The notes under the pieces: model-generated
What the model saw: only the letters and a program-made list of their open reading frames with translations
What the model was told of the DNA's origin: nothing
Databases searched by the model: none
Shown here: in pieces, positions 52,994 to 63,182 of the stretch
Layout of the letters: every line of letters starts with the position of its first letter
Position numbering within the stretch: the stretch's first letter is position 1
Source: CAVUCE01 sp963739985
GTDB lineage: Bacteria; Bacteroidota; Ignavibacteria; Ignavibacteriales; Ignavibacteriaceae
Direction: 5' to 3'
DNA length: 64,000 nucleotides
NCBI GenBank assembly: GCA_963739985.1
Contig: CAVUCE010000001.1
Location: 124,001 to 188,000 of the forward strand
Translations under genes and position numbers: made by a program

Positions 52994-54100
52994 ATGAAAA
53001 AAGTTACTTTATTTCTGCTATTGGCTATAAGTATATTACTTTTTGGCTCAGCTCAAGTTTTTGCCCAGTCTGGCGGAACCGGAACATCCGGGGACCCATA
53101 TCTGATTTCCAACCTTTCGGATCTTCAATGGCTTAGTAATCTGCAAACAGTGCCGAATGGGCGTCTGGGAAGTACTTCGAACAAACTGCAGATATTGATG
53201 CAGCCGGTGCAACTCGCAATTACGCCCATAGGAAATACTCTACCAATCAGTCTTTATTTGGTGGCAATTACGACGGGAAAGACTTTACAATTAGCAATTT
53301 AACCATTACAGGCGTTGCTACTAATAGCGTGGGATTATTTGGCTATACATCTGGTGCAACTATCCAAAATTTAGTATTAACCAATGTAAATATAACCGGA
53401 GCAAGTAGTGTTGGCGGATTAGTTGGGAATGATGGTGGAAGTTCTACCATCACTTCTTGTTCGGTTATTAGTGGAACAGTTAATGGAAGCTAACAATGCA
53501 GGTGGGCTTATAGGCTATCTTGGTAGCGGCAGTTCAATATCTGATTGCTATGCTTCAGCAAGCGCAACAGGTACCGGTGGCAATGCAGGTGGACTCATTG
53601 GTGGTTCGGGGGGTACTATAACAAGCTGTTATGCAACAGGAGCTGTTGATGGAGGCGGCCACTGGTAATTCAGGTGGTTTTGTGTAGTCTTGTGATGGTG
53701 GAACTATTACAGATTGCTATTCAACAGGCAAATGTTACCGCCGGCAAGTTTAATGGTGGTTTTGTCGGTGGTCTTCAGGGAGGAACCATTACAAATTGCT
53801 ATTCAACAGGCAGTGTTAGCGGTACTCGTTTCCGGGTGGTTTTGTCGGTTTCAATCAGGCAACCATAAACAATTCTTTTTGGAACACTACAACATCTGGA
53901 ACCGGAACTGGCGTAGGATTTGGTGCTGCAACTGTCACTCCACTCAATATAGCGGAAATGACAATCCAAACTACTTTGATACACCCGGGATGGGACTTCA
54001 CAGGCCTATTTGGGTAATGGGTGATGGAGCAATTAACAGTGATTTTCCTGTTTTGCAATGGCAACAGCCAGCAGCACCTCCTGCTAACTCTTTTGGCACC
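52994..54100 (+). pseudogene. Broken N-terminal GLUG-repeat part of a giant secreted protein
   Basis: Starts with a clean signal peptide (MKKVTLFLLLAISILLFGSA…FAQ) and GTGTSGDPYLISNLSDLQWL, then breaks. Pieces in all three frames make one continuous GLUG-repeat protein: NQSLFGGNYDGKDFTISNLT, VGLFGYTSGATIQNLVL, SSVGGLVGNDGGSSTITSC, NAGGLIGYLGSGSSISDCYA, NGGFVGGLQGGTITNCYSTG, NNSFWNTTTSGTGTGVGFGA. Frame changes or stops fall near 53160, 53220, 53235, 53491 (TAA), 53655, 53685 (TAG), 53731, 53829, 54008 and 54090. All lie in about 950 bp, while the following 3.3 kb is open. Either a decaying gene or a poorly assembled repetitive patch. Confidence 0.8.
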
Positions 54101-57100
54101 TACCAATATGGCTTTTACGTACGTTACCGGAACGAGTGTAAATTTATCGTGGACAGATAACAGTACTGGTGAAGCAGGATATGTGGTGGAAAATTCGACA
54201 GATGGGACAGATTATTCCATAGTTGCCGACAACCTTCCGGCAAATACGGAAACGGCTCCAATTACCGGCCTTTCAAGCGGATTAAATTACTTTAAGGTAT
54301 ATGCAGTAAGTGCAGTTCCAGTATCGGGCCCCGAAGTAATCGGAACCGTGACGCTTGTTGTAGCAACAAACGAAATTACTGCAGTTAAATATCCATTTAC
54401 ACAAGGGGTGGGCACATATCCTGTGGGAGGTTCTACTATTTTAATTCAGTCTGGTCAGGACAATGTTTCTTCGGGCACTCGGAATCTAGGATTTACATTT
54501 TGGTATGCAGGTCAAGCCTACACACAATATTCTGTTACTGATAACGGGCTATTGACTCTTGGGGGTACATCGCTAACGGGATCCGAAACTTCAAATTCAA
54601 TGGCAGCTGCCACTCCTGGTATCAAAATTGCGCCCTACTGGGACGACCTTTCAACCGGAACCAACGGAAATGTTAATTCATGGTATTACTCAGGCACATT
54701 ATATATTACCTGGAACGTGACAGTTCCTAAGAATACAACAGGTCCTGCAAATGCTGTTTTTCAGGTAAGAATAAGTTCTGCCGGATCTATAGGATTCTTC
54801 TATGGAACTACACAGGCTACCGTTCCTGCTAATGCAGGTGGCTACTCAATCGGAATTGGCAATTCAAGTCCAGACTTTGCTAGTTTAACGGTTACAAGCC
54901 CAACAACATTTACCGGTGCTTATAGAACTGCTAACGATGCCAATACACTTTCCATAGGAGGCGGAAAATATATTCAATTTAGTCCAGATCACACTGCACC
55001 AACTATTTCAGCCGGAACAATACCCATTACACCTGGTACTGGCAATCGTACTATTACTAAAACTATCGCAGATGCGGGCACGGGTGTTCCAACAACTGGA
55101 GACTATACACCACGAATTTATTATAAAAAGAATACCGGTGGAAGCTGGGTTTCCACACCAGGTGTTCTGACTTCAGGCTATAGTGCAAGCGGAACCTGGG
55201 ATTTTACTGTTGATCATTCACTTGTCGGTGGAGTAGTCCAGGGTGACCAAATCTATTATTACTTTATTGCTCAGGATCAATCAACTACTTTTGGGGTCCC
55301 GAATATAAAATTTTATCCAACCAATACAGGTGTAGCAGCTTCCGATGTTAATACGGTTACTGTGCCACCAACAACCCCATACATGTACTACATTCCTTTG
55401 GATTTAACCGGTACAAAAACAGTGGGTACAGGTGGTGATTTTGCATCGCTTACAAACGCCGGAGGTTTATTTGATCAATTAAACCAGGGTACATTAAATG
55501 GAAACTTAACAGTAAATATCATTTCTGATTTACCTTCAGAAACAGGAGCAATCATGTGCAATGCCTGGGCTGAAGGTGCAGGTGGACCATTTACTGTTAC
55601 GATAAAACCTGACGGTGGTGCCAGAACTATAACGACAACCAATGCCCTCAAATTGAACGGTGCAAAAGGAGTGAGCATTGACGGTTTAAATGACGGGACA
55701 AATTCCCTTTCAATTCTTAAACCATCTGGCTCTGCTGGTGCACTCGTTCTACAAAACGGCGCTTCAGATAATACTATTACAAGAACGACCATCAAAGCAT
55801 ATGGGAGTACTTCTGCTACTTATTATGTAATATCGATATACAATTCAAGTGCGGCAGTCAACAGTAACAATACCATAAGTAACAATACCTTAACAGCCAG
55901 CAATGCTCCAACTAGTGGGATTCATACCGGAGTTTTGTTTACAGGAACAAGTTCTAAAGCAGCAGGTACTGTTATCGACAATAATAAATTGATAGACATC
56001 TATTTTTATGCCATTGTGGTTAATTCAAACACAGCTGTTAATACTACTATTTCTAACAACGAAATATACAATGCAGGGGCGGTTTCTGCGGGAAACTTTT
56101 TTAAGGGAATATATCTTAGTGGTGATGTAGGAACAACTAACGTCTTTAATAACAAAATTCACGACATTTTAAGTAGTAACTCGGGAAGTGCTTTATCAGC
56201 TATATATTGTGCAGCTGCTCTTGGGACAAACAATATAAACATTTACAATAACGAAATTTCTTTAGATGCCACGACTACAAATCTTGGCCAAACCTATTAT
56301 GGAATCAATGCTTATTGTTTAGGTACAACCAATATTTACTACAATACTATTTATATTGGAGGAACTGGTGTTACAGGAGGTAGCACCTATGGAATCTATA
56401 CATGGAGAGCAAGCACTTATAATATCAAAAATAACGCTGTATATAATGCCCGCTCCAACAGTACAGGTAATGGAAAACATTATGCTATTTATTCAACAGT
56501 TCCTGTTAATTCAGACTATAATGATTATTATGCGGACGGAACGGGTGGATTTCTTGGATACTATGGAGGAGATCAATCATCACTTGACAACTGGCAGACT
56601 GCTACCAGACAGGATACGAATTCATATTCGGCGAACCCTGACTTTATTTCTGCAACCGACTTGAAGCCTCTTGATACAAGTATTTTAAATAACCTCGGAA
56701 CTCCAATAGATGGTATTACTACTGATATTGACGGAAATACAAGAAATGCCGCAACACCGGATATAGGTGCTTACGAAGTGATACCATTTGTTAGCGCAAA
56801 CATTAAAGTTTTTCTCGAAGGACCTTATAATGGTGCCGGGGGAATGACAACAACTCTTAATACTAATAGTCTCATTCCACTAAGTTCTAATGATGCCTAT
56901 CCAACTGCCGATTACGGATACACAGAGAGTACAGTTGCAGAGATTCCAAATGCAGATATTGTTGATTGGGTACTTGTTGAAATTAGAACCGGAACAGCCA
57001 ATGAAACTAAAGTGGAAACAAGAGCAGCGTTTTTGAAAAGTGATGGAACAATTGTAGACCTTGATGGAATAAGCCCAGTTAGCTTTGCAGGAGTAACCGC

Positions 57101-57452
57101 CGATAATTATTATGTGGTAGTAAGGCACCGTAATCATCTTGCAATAATGAGTGCGAATGCAATTCCTTTAAGCGGAAATTCTGAATCATATGATTTTTCT
57201 ACATCACAGGCACAAGCGTATACATCCGGCACTGACCCTATGGTAGCTCTTGCCGGTGGGGGATTTGGAATGATTGCAGGGGATGCAAATAATTCTTCAA
57301 TTATTACAGCGGCTGATGTTACGCCTATTATTACGAACTTAAATAACTCCATATACGATGGTGCTGATGTTAATATGAGCGTAATTGTAACCGCAGCGGA
57401 TGTTACTAAAATAATTTCGAATCTTAATAAAGCAACAAATGTCCCGAATTAA
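54021..57452 (+). CDS. Large secreted beta-helix protein with FN3 and dockerin-like C-terminus (open part of broken gene)
   Basis: The open frame covers 1143 codons, but its first 25 or so are out of the true reading frame; the natural sequence enters near LLAPTNMAFTYVTG. Domains in order: fibronectin type III (about 28–108, SVNLSWTDNSTGEAGYVVE); a beta domain with AVKYPFTQGVGTYPVGG and FTFWYAGQAYTQYSV; a linker with HTAPTISAGTIPITPGTGN; a long right-handed beta-helix (about 480–900, ISNNTLTASNAPTSG, NVFNNKIHDIL, IYNNEISLDATT, IYYNTIYIGGTG); a beta domain; and a C-terminal pair of dockerin type I-like repeats, GDANNSSIITAADVTPIITN and ADVNMSVIVTAADVTKIISN. No T9SS tail. Without the upstream part it has no signal peptide, so it belongs to the 52994 gene. 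Confidence 0.8.
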   Translation: MMEQLTVIFLFCNGNSQQHLLLTLLAPTNMAFTYVTGTSVNLSWTDNSTGEAGYVVENSTDGTDYSIVADNLPANTETAPITGLSSGLNYFKVYAVSAVPVSGPEVIGTVTLVVATNEITAVKYPFTQGVGTYPVGGSTILIQSGQDNVSSGTRNLGFTFWYAGQAYTQYSVTDNGLLTLGGTSLTGSETSNSMAAATPGIKIAPYWDDLSTGTNGNVNSWYYSGTLYITWNVTVPKNTTGPANAVFQVRISSAGSIGFFYGTTQATVPANAGGYSIGIGNSSPDFASLTVTSPTTFTGAYRTANDANTLSIGGGKYIQFSPDHTAPTISAGTIPITPGTGNRTITKTIADAGTGVPTTGDYTPRIYYKKNTGGSWVSTPGVLTSGYSASGTWDFTVDHSLVGGVVQGDQIYYYFIAQDQSTTFGVPNIKFYPTNTGVAASDVNTVTVPPTTPYMYYIPLDLTGTKTVGTGGDFASLTNAGGLFDQLNQGTLNGNLTVNIISDLPSETGAIMCNAWAEGAGGPFTVTIKPDGGARTITTTNALKLNGAKGVSIDGLNDGTNSLSILKPSGSAGALVLQNGASDNTITRTTIKAYGSTSATYYVISIYNSSAAVNSNNTISNNTLTASNAPTSGIHTGVLFTGTSSKAAGTVIDNNKLIDIYFYAIVVNSNTAVNTTISNNEIYNAGAVSAGNFFKGIYLSGDVGTTNVFNNKIHDILSSNSGSALSAIYCAAALGTNNINIYNNEISLDATTTNLGQTYYGINAYCLGTTNIYYNTIYIGGTGVTGGSTYGIYTWRASTYNIKNNAVYNARSNSTGNGKHYAIYSTVPVNSDYNDYYADGTGGFLGYYGGDQSSLDNWQTATRQDTNSYSANPDFISATDLKPLDTSILNNLGTPIDGITTDIDGNTRNAATPDIGAYEVIPFVSANIKVFLEGPYNGAGGMTTTLNTNSLIPLSSNDAYPTADYGYTESTVAEIPNADIVDWVLVEIRTGTANETKVETRAAFLKSDGTIVDLDGISPVSFAGVTADNYYVVVRHRNHLAIMSANAIPLSGNSESYDFSTSQAQAYTSGTDPMVALAGGGFGMIAGDANNSSIITAADVTPIITNLNNSIYDGADVNMSVIVTAADVTKIISNLNKATNVPN

Positions 57453-57465
57453 AAAGGAGCACAGA

Positions 57466-58563
57466 ATGAAAAATATATCTTATATAATAGTTTTTATCTT
57501 ATTATCATTAAGCACGGTTTTTGCTCAAAAAGTCGCAACCCATACATTAACTAATTTTAATGTAAATACTTTAACAAATAAACTTTCCTTTGATATTTAT
57601 TCTCAGAGAACAGGAGATACCTTTATCCGAGTAGGTCTTACTAGTTATCTGATTTCCTTTAATAGTGCGGTATTGAACACGCCTGTAATATCTAACGTTA
57701 ATCCTAAGTATACAACATCTTCGGTTACAGGAGATTATGATGTTATGACTGTAGAAACTTCTCTTGGAAATAAAGTTAATATTACAATTCACTATACTGG
57801 TGCTACATCAGGAACTGGAGATCTTCTTTCAACAAGTGGTCCTATGGGTGAACTTATTTGCACGGTGACTTTAAATATTGCTGTTCAGAGCGTAACTACA
57901 ACGGTGAGCTGGGATACTATTAATAGTGCTATGACTGATGCTAATATTCTACAACCAGTAACTGATAATTATTCTGGTTCATTTGATAGTCCACTACCAG
58001 TCGAACTTTCTTCTTTTAATGCAAAAACAATAGAAAATTCTAAAGTTAAATTAAATTGGAAAACACAAACTGAAATTGATAATTATGGATTTGATATTGA
58101 AAGATGTGTAAGCGGAAAAGAAAGTCAGTGGACAAAAGTTGGTTTTATAGAAGGGCATGGGAATAGTAATTCTCCAAAAGAATATTCTTTTTTGGATGGT
58201 AATCCAACAGGCGGAAGTAAATATCTGTACCGATTAAAACAAGTTGATAACGACGGCCGATTCGAATATTCCGCAGAAGTTGAAGTAGATGTTTTGCCGA
58301 GTCAATACAGCTTATCGCAAAATTATCCTAATCCTTTTAACCCAACGACAAAAATAAATTTTTCACTACCGGAAAAAAGTTCTGTGCGGATTGTTTTATA
58401 TAATTCAATCGGAGAGGAAGTATCGGAAATTTTGAACAGTGAATACGAGCCGGGAGTATACAATGTAGATTTGAATGCTTCTGCTTTGAGTAGCGGCGTG
58501 TATTTTTATCGAATTCAGACTCCTAATTTTTCATCGGTTAAAAAGATGATTTTATTGAGGTAA
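57466..58563 (+). CDS. Secreted protein with cohesin-like N-terminal domain and T9SS sorting domain
   Basis: 365 residues. Signal peptide (MKNISYIIVFILLSLSTVFAQ). Residues about 25–180 form a beta domain whose pattern (LTNKLSFDIYSQRTGD…SYLISFNSAVLNTPVISNVNPKYTTS…VTLNIAV) looks cohesin-like, with the usual 'beta-strand, f-x-i-x-fns-x-vL' run; this is a weak resemblance. Then LPVELSSFNAKTIENSKVKLNW…FDIERCVSGKESQW…YLYRLKQVDNDGRFEY (pre-sorting Ig-like segment) and the T9SS sorting domain NYPNPFNPTTKINFSL…KKMILLR. The ATG at 57466 has AAAGGAG nine bases upstream; the frame extends nine codons further. It starts 14 bp after the dockerin-like gene and is surely cotranscribed. Confidence 0.85.
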   Translation: MKNISYIIVFILLSLSTVFAQKVATHTLTNFNVNTLTNKLSFDIYSQRTGDTFIRVGLTSYLISFNSAVLNTPVISNVNPKYTTSSVTGDYDVMTVETSLGNKVNITIHYTGATSGTGDLLSTSGPMGELICTVTLNIAVQSVTTTVSWDTINSAMTDANILQPVTDNYSGSFDSPLPVELSSFNAKTIENSKVKLNWKTQTEIDNYGFDIERCVSGKESQWTKVGFIEGHGNSNSPKEYSFLDGNPTGGSKYLYRLKQVDNDGRFEYSAEVEVDVLPSQYSLSQNYPNPFNPTTKINFSLPEKSSVRIVLYNSIGEEVSEILNSEYEPGVYNVDLNASALSSGVYFYRIQTPNFSSVKKMILLR

Positions 58564-58626
58564 AAACATGAAATAACTTCTAATATTATTTCTCTTTTTA
58601 CTAAGTAAATATTCTTTGTCTGTCAT

Positions 58627-58671
58627 GGGGACATTATTACATGATAACCCTACTATCATGTAATGGTTCCC
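58627..58671. terminator. Hairpin downstream of T9SS gene
   Basis: ATTACATGATA (58636–58646) pairs perfectly with TATCATGTAAT (58654–58664), flanked by GGGGAC/GGTTCCC. 7-nt loop, no U-tract. Possible terminator or mRNA-stabilising hairpin. Confidence 0.45.
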
Positions 58672-59341
58672 AGTAAAACCCTTACACAGAGTTCCGCAGA
58701 GAATACACGATAGTATGAGGAGAAATTCCTTCTCTTTGTTTAGTTGTGTAATAAAAGGTTTTATTCAAACAAACCGTATTTCAAGTAATTTAAACATAAC
58801 AAGAAGCTTCGCACGAACAACCCCGCTAAGCATGCAAACTGATTTCAGTGAGGCAGTTGTGGATTTATAATGTTTAATTGTCTTTAAAGTAATCGGTAAT
58901 TATGATTTCATTGATAGTAATGATGGGTAAACTATCAATAGATCGTATTGACCTTAATGATGACGGTAAACCGGAATATATTATCAACTCTTTAATAATC
59001 ATCGGCAGCTGTCTGGAAGCGCACTATTAAGAGCTGAAGCAACATTACACTACGCACGCGAAATATTTCAAAATTCATACATGTTGACATATATCATTAT
59101 ATTAGCGTCAATAAACGATAGATAAAAGACAAATTTATACACGCCGAAATATATGCACTAAAATTAGTTTACCAGTTTAATTATACCTACATTACAAATG
59201 CATTTCTTATACACATGACAAACTCCCTGCATTAGAAACTCTTTTTTATTTTCAAATGTCTTTTCTCAAGATATCTCGTTCAAGGCGTTAATGCTTGAAC
59301 CAATAATTTGTAAAAATTTAAATAATTAATAGGTCCTTTAA
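58672..59341. other. Mostly gene-free stretch
   Basis: About 670 bp before the lipoprotein gene. Apart from the small VCBS-like fragment at 58902–59030, I see nothing recognisable. Confidence 0.4.
58902..59030 (+). pseudogene. Small fragment with VCBS/FG-GAP-like motif
   Basis: 42-codon frame (MISLIVMMGKLSIDRIDLN… ending SCLEAHY). DRIDLNDDGKPEYIINS recalls the calcium-binding DLNxDGxPDxV pattern of VCBS/FG-GAP repeats. No signal peptide or continuing repeat, so probably a remnant of a secreted-protein gene. Weak. Confidence 0.3.
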
Positions 59342-59773
59342 ATGAAAAATGTAATAATTGCGGTTTTATTTATAATCTTAGGCGTTTGGGGCTGTTCGTC
59401 GGACAATCCGGTTAACCCAGCTGTCGTACCAGCTTATATCGGTGTTTACCAAGGTACTACTTCTGTAGGTGACAGCGTAAGCTTTACAGTAAGCAATATA
59501 GGCGGAACAGCATTCGTAACTTCTTATTTCCTTTCATATAGCTATTTTTCAGGCGGCTCTTCTACGTACGGAACAAAAAGGGAAACAAAAACGGAAGGAA
59601 TTGCAAAACTTATTGACAGCGCTTTTGAAATATCGTTAGGTACAAATACGGAAGAAAAGTTTACCGGAACATTTTCTGATGATACTAAGCTAAACGGAAC
59701 TTATAAATTTGACAGCCAGGAAACGGTCAGCCCGGTTACTTATGTATCCGGCTCTTTTGCTCTCAATAAATAA
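59342..59773 (+). CDS. Putative lipoprotein
   Basis: 143 residues. Lipoprotein signal: hydrophobic MKNVIIAVLFIILGVWGC with Cys18 as acylation site (lipobox GVWGC), followed by SSDNPVNP, a typical flexible start. The rest is a beta-rich lipocalin-like layout (YIGVYQGTTSVGDSVSFTVSN, FTGTFSDDTKLNGTYKF, FALNK) of unknown function. Standalone gene with an imperfect terminator-like hairpin 60 bp downstream. Confidence 0.75.
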   Translation: MKNVIIAVLFIILGVWGCSSDNPVNPAVVPAYIGVYQGTTSVGDSVSFTVSNIGGTAFVTSYFLSYSYFSGGSSTYGTKRETKTEGIAKLIDSAFEISLGTNTEEKFTGTFSDDTKLNGTYKFDSQETVSPVTYVSGSFALNK

Positions 59774-59829
59774 GGCTTAATACAAAAATATTTCAAAGTT
59801 CTCCTAAATCTTGCTTTGTAAAAATAATT

Positions 59830-59876
59830 TAAAGCTCTGCCTGTAGATAAAATAATATTTAAGGAGCCGGGCTTTA
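59830..59876 (+). terminator. Imperfect terminator after lipoprotein gene
   Basis: TAAAGC…GCC pairs imperfectly with GG(A)GC…GCTTTA, followed by GTTATTTTT. Confidence 0.4.
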
Positions 59877-59965
59877 GTTATTTTTAAGTGTATTCTCTTC
59901 TGAAATAGGAAACAAACATTTGTAAAATTAAATGCAACTGATATCTCCTATTCGTCTTATCTTTA

Positions 59966-62296
59966 TTAAGAGATAGAGTCTAGCACTTTTTCTGACGAAT
60001 ATTTGGTTGGAGATGGTAAATCGAAAGAAAACTCTGTTCCTTCACCGGGCTGACTTTTAATGTATAATTTCCCATTGCTCATGTTAATTAATTCTTTACA
60101 AATGTTTATACCTATGCCTGTCCCGGGTTCTCCTTGCGTTCCTTTTGTCGAGATGAAATTATCTTCATTAAGAATTCGATCTAAAGTCGTCGGTTCCATC
60201 CCAATTCCGTTATCAGCAATTCTAAATATGACTCTATCAGTTTCTTCCTCGGATGATATTTTTATCGTACCGCCTTTATTTGTGAATTTAACTGCGTTGT
60301 TAGTCAAATTTCGTAGAACTGTATTCAACATTTGCGGATCGCAATATACAGCAATATGTTCCGGAATATCTGCTTCCAGAAAGATCCCTTTTTCTCTTGC
60401 TGCAGGTTTTATTGTTTGAATAAATTCTTCCACTTCGTTTTTAACATTCAAATTTCTTGGTTTAGGTTCTATTGAACCGGTTTGTAAACGAGCCCAATCC
60501 AACAAATTATTTGTTAGTTTATACAAACGACTGGAAGTTTCATTTAAATATTTTGTTATCGCTATAACCTCTTCTTTGTCCATGTCTTTTATATCTTCCC
60601 CAAGCATAGTTGTATAACCTAATAAACTACTGAAAGGCCCTTTCAGGTCGTGAGCTATTATTGAAAACAATTTATCTTTTGTGTTGTTTGATTTAATAAG
60701 TTCACTGTTCTGATTTGCCAATTTATTGTTTAAAGTATCCAGTTGCAGATTCTGATTACTTATTATTTCATTCAATTTCTTATGGTGCATATATAAGTAA
60801 ATAAGAATTAATAGAAGACTCAAAATTAGAAGTGATATTACTATAAAGAAATTTCGAATAGTTTTCTGTTTGGAGATTTCAATAAGATGAAGCCCGTTTT
60901 CTTTATTCAATTTTAGAATCTTGTTTTCTTTGTTTGCAGTTTCATATTTTACGCGCCAATTTGCAATGTTACCGGCAAGCCTTTTATTGAATAGGCTATC
61001 TTTTAAAATTGCATATTGTTCTAGACTAATAGCCTCAGCTTTGTAATCCTTCATCTTTTTTTGAATTTCAGCTATTTGCTCATAATCCTCAATTTCCTTT
61101 TCAAGTATGTTATTCTTTTTATTTATCTCCAAACTTCTATTTGTGTTGTATAAAGCTACTTTGTAATTATTCTTTCTCAATTCCAACAAACCTTTTATTT
61201 GCAATGCAGAAGCAACCAAAGATTTGTCATCAACATTATTTGCTGCGACAATAGAACTATTTAAAACTTGTCCGGCTTTTATATAGTTATTTATTGAAAT
61301 ATAATTTTTAGCTTCCAAAGTATATATTTTTGAAAGTGCGTTGTAATCATTTTCTTTCTTAAAGAATGGAATACATTTTTCAATATTATTTAAAGATGAA
61401 TTCCATTCACCCTTAGCATTATTAAGAATTGCCAGATAATAAAATCCATTCGCTTTCCCTTTTTCCGAATTTGTACTATCAGCTTCTAAAATGGCACTCG
61501 TAATATATTTTTGCGCAAAATCATAAGAGCCAAGATCTATATTTATTAAACCGATGTTTAATTTTGTAATAATAATACCATTCATATAGTTTACGGATTC
61601 ACTTAACTCTAAAGACTTATTATAGTAATCTAAAGCGCTATTTAAATTACCCCATTGCCAGAAGAGCGCGCCAATACTATTTAAGGAACTAGCAATTGAG
61701 AGTTTGTGCCCTAATTTTGTGCGCAATTCTAGAGCTCTCTGAAAATAATTTAGAGCAGATGAAAAATCTCCTCTCATTACATCTAGTAACCCAAGATTTG
61801 TTATAGAAGTTGCCATTCCGCTGGTTGAATTAATTTTTCGCCGGATTTCTAACGCGTGTTTATTATATAATACGGCGCTGTCTAATATTCCCATTTTCTG
61901 ATAAGAGTTAGCAAAGTTATTGTATGTCCCGCCGATAGCAGCAGAATCTTGTAATTCAACAAATAATGGATAAGATTTTTTAAAAGTTTGAAGGGCTTTT
62001 AGGTAATTATGTTGATAGTAATAGCACAAACCGCAATTATTAATTGCGTCGGCAATGCCTTTTTTATAGTTTATTTTCCTTGCTTCTGATAAGGCTTGCT
62101 TCGATACTTGTAATCGTTTCGCAGGATTCCTACTAACAAAACTAGCTGCGTACTTGTTCAGTAATTCTACTTTTTCTTTCCCATTTGTAGAATTAATATT
62201 TGTGAGGAGTGAATCGTTTTGAGCATTTGTTTGAATATTAGAGTAGAAAATAATAAGAAGAGAAAGTATAGTAATTCTACCGGAATAGTTTTTCAT
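59966..62296 (-). CDS. TPR-containing sensor histidine kinase
   Basis: About 776 residues. Signal peptide (KNYSGRITILSLLIIFYSNIQTNAQ), about eight tetratricopeptide-like repeats to residue 470 (ADAINNCGLCYYYQHNYLKALQTFKKS; GTYNNFANSYQKMGILDSAV; SSLNSIGALFWQWGNLNSALDYYNKSLEL), one membrane helix (FFIVISLLILSLLLILIYLYM), a coiled coil, HisKA (FSIIAHDLKGPFSSLLGY with the phospho-His) and HATPase_c (LRNLTNNAVKFTNKGG N box, DNGIGM G1, GTGIGI G2). The periplasmic TPR sensor is a common Bacteroidota architecture; ligand unknown. ATG at 62296 gives a clean signal peptide; a GTG 22 codons upstream (62362) is an alternative. No response regulator is adjacent. Confidence 0.9.
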   Translation of the reverse strand: MKNYSGRITILSLLIIFYSNIQTNAQNDSLLTNINSTNGKEKVELLNKYAASFVSRNPAKRLQVSKQALSEARKINYKKGIADAINNCGLCYYYQHNYLKALQTFKKSYPLFVELQDSAAIGGTYNNFANSYQKMGILDSAVLYNKHALEIRRKINSTSGMATSITNLGLLDVMRGDFSSALNYFQRALELRTKLGHKLSIASSLNSIGALFWQWGNLNSALDYYNKSLELSESVNYMNGIIITKLNIGLINIDLGSYDFAQKYITSAILEADSTNSEKGKANGFYYLAILNNAKGEWNSSLNNIEKCIPFFKKENDYNALSKIYTLEAKNYISINNYIKAGQVLNSSIVAANNVDDKSLVASALQIKGLLELRKNNYKVALYNTNRSLEINKKNNILEKEIEDYEQIAEIQKKMKDYKAEAISLEQYAILKDSLFNKRLAGNIANWRVKYETANKENKILKLNKENGLHLIEISKQKTIRNFFIVISLLILSLLLILIYLYMHHKKLNEIISNQNLQLDTLNNKLANQNSELIKSNNTKDKLFSIIAHDLKGPFSSLLGYTTMLGEDIKDMDKEEVIAITKYLNETSSRLYKLTNNLLDWARLQTGSIEPKPRNLNVKNEVEEFIQTIKPAAREKGIFLEADIPEHIAVYCDPQMLNTVLRNLTNNAVKFTNKGGTIKISSEEETDRVIFRIADNGIGMEPTTLDRILNEDNFISTKGTQGEPGTGIGINICKELINMSNGKLYIKSQPGEGTEFSFDLPSPTKYSSEKVLDSIS

Positions 62297-62574
62297 CCCT
62301 TTTAGCAAGCAAAATGCAGACGTAATATTTATCAATCTTAAAACCCCGTTTAATAATTGCACAATTTAATTAACTACCATGATAAATGGAAATTAAAAGT
62401 AATTATACGACAATTAGTTAGCGATTTAATAATCTTATAAAGAAGATAAATCTAAGATTAGAAACTCATTCTTGTTTAAAAAGATTTTATTATTTTTACT
62501 TTAAGAACAAAGACAATAATTATAATTATTGTCTTATAATATTTGTAGAATATCTTTCAAATTGAAAGGGGAAA

Positions 62575-63141
62575 TTGGAAAAAACATATAGGTATTTATT
62601 TATAACTATATTTGGAGCGCTTGGAAGCATTATTATAGGAAACCTTATTTCTCAAAACTCAATATTTAACATTAAGTCTCCTGCTTTTCAATTTGTTGCG
62701 TTCGGCATATTCGGATCGTTTTTTTTCGCGTTGATTGAATACGAAACATTAAAAAATCAATTACTCGGAGCTATTGTTTTATTGGTTGAAAATGTGGTTT
62801 TGTTTTCAGATAAAAATATTTCATTTATACTTTTGCTAAGAGATGTTTTTTATCTTGGCAGTTTATTCTTGTCATTAAAGTTTTATAAATATTTTATAGA
62901 CAGCAATCTTAGGATACCATATTATGTACGAAGTTTTACTTTAGCTGTTATATTTGGAATTCTAAACACAATTACAATTAGTTTATTATTTTTACTTAAT
63001 ACGAAAGGCGGACTTCCGCATCTAGGATTTATTTACTTCATTGCTAAAAATGCATTGTTTATTGGACTTGGAATCGGATTAGGTTTGGACTTTTACTTCC
63101 AGAATAACGTAAAATTATTTAAGTTAATCGGCATCAAATGA
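62575..63141 (+). CDS. Membrane protein of unknown function
   Basis: 188-residue hydrophobic protein not recognised. Starts at TTG 62575 with AAAGGGG a few bases upstream. About six hydrophobic segments (YLFITIFGALGSIIIGNLI, FVAFGIFGSFFFALIEY, LLGAIVLLVENVVLFS, FILLLRDVFYLGSLFLSLKFY, FTLAVIFGILNTITISLLFLL, FIYFIAKNALFIGLGIGLGLDF). Near the next small membrane gene and a CPBP protease, perhaps one unit. Confidence 0.7.
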   Translation: MEKTYRYLFITIFGALGSIIIGNLISQNSIFNIKSPAFQFVAFGIFGSFFFALIEYETLKNQLLGAIVLLVENVVLFSDKNISFILLLRDVFYLGSLFLSLKFYKYFIDSNLRIPYYVRSFTLAVIFGILNTITISLLFLLNTKGGLPHLGFIYFIAKNALFIGLGIGLGLDFYFQNNVKLFKLIGIK

Positions 63142-63182
63142 AATAAATTGGTTAAATTTATGTTTTTTAAAGGGTGGGGAAA

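Noticed and set aside
62290..62300. A seventh TTTTTCATCC match
   Set aside because: It lies on the wrong strand inside the start of the TPR kinase gene and lacks the TARTCC half.
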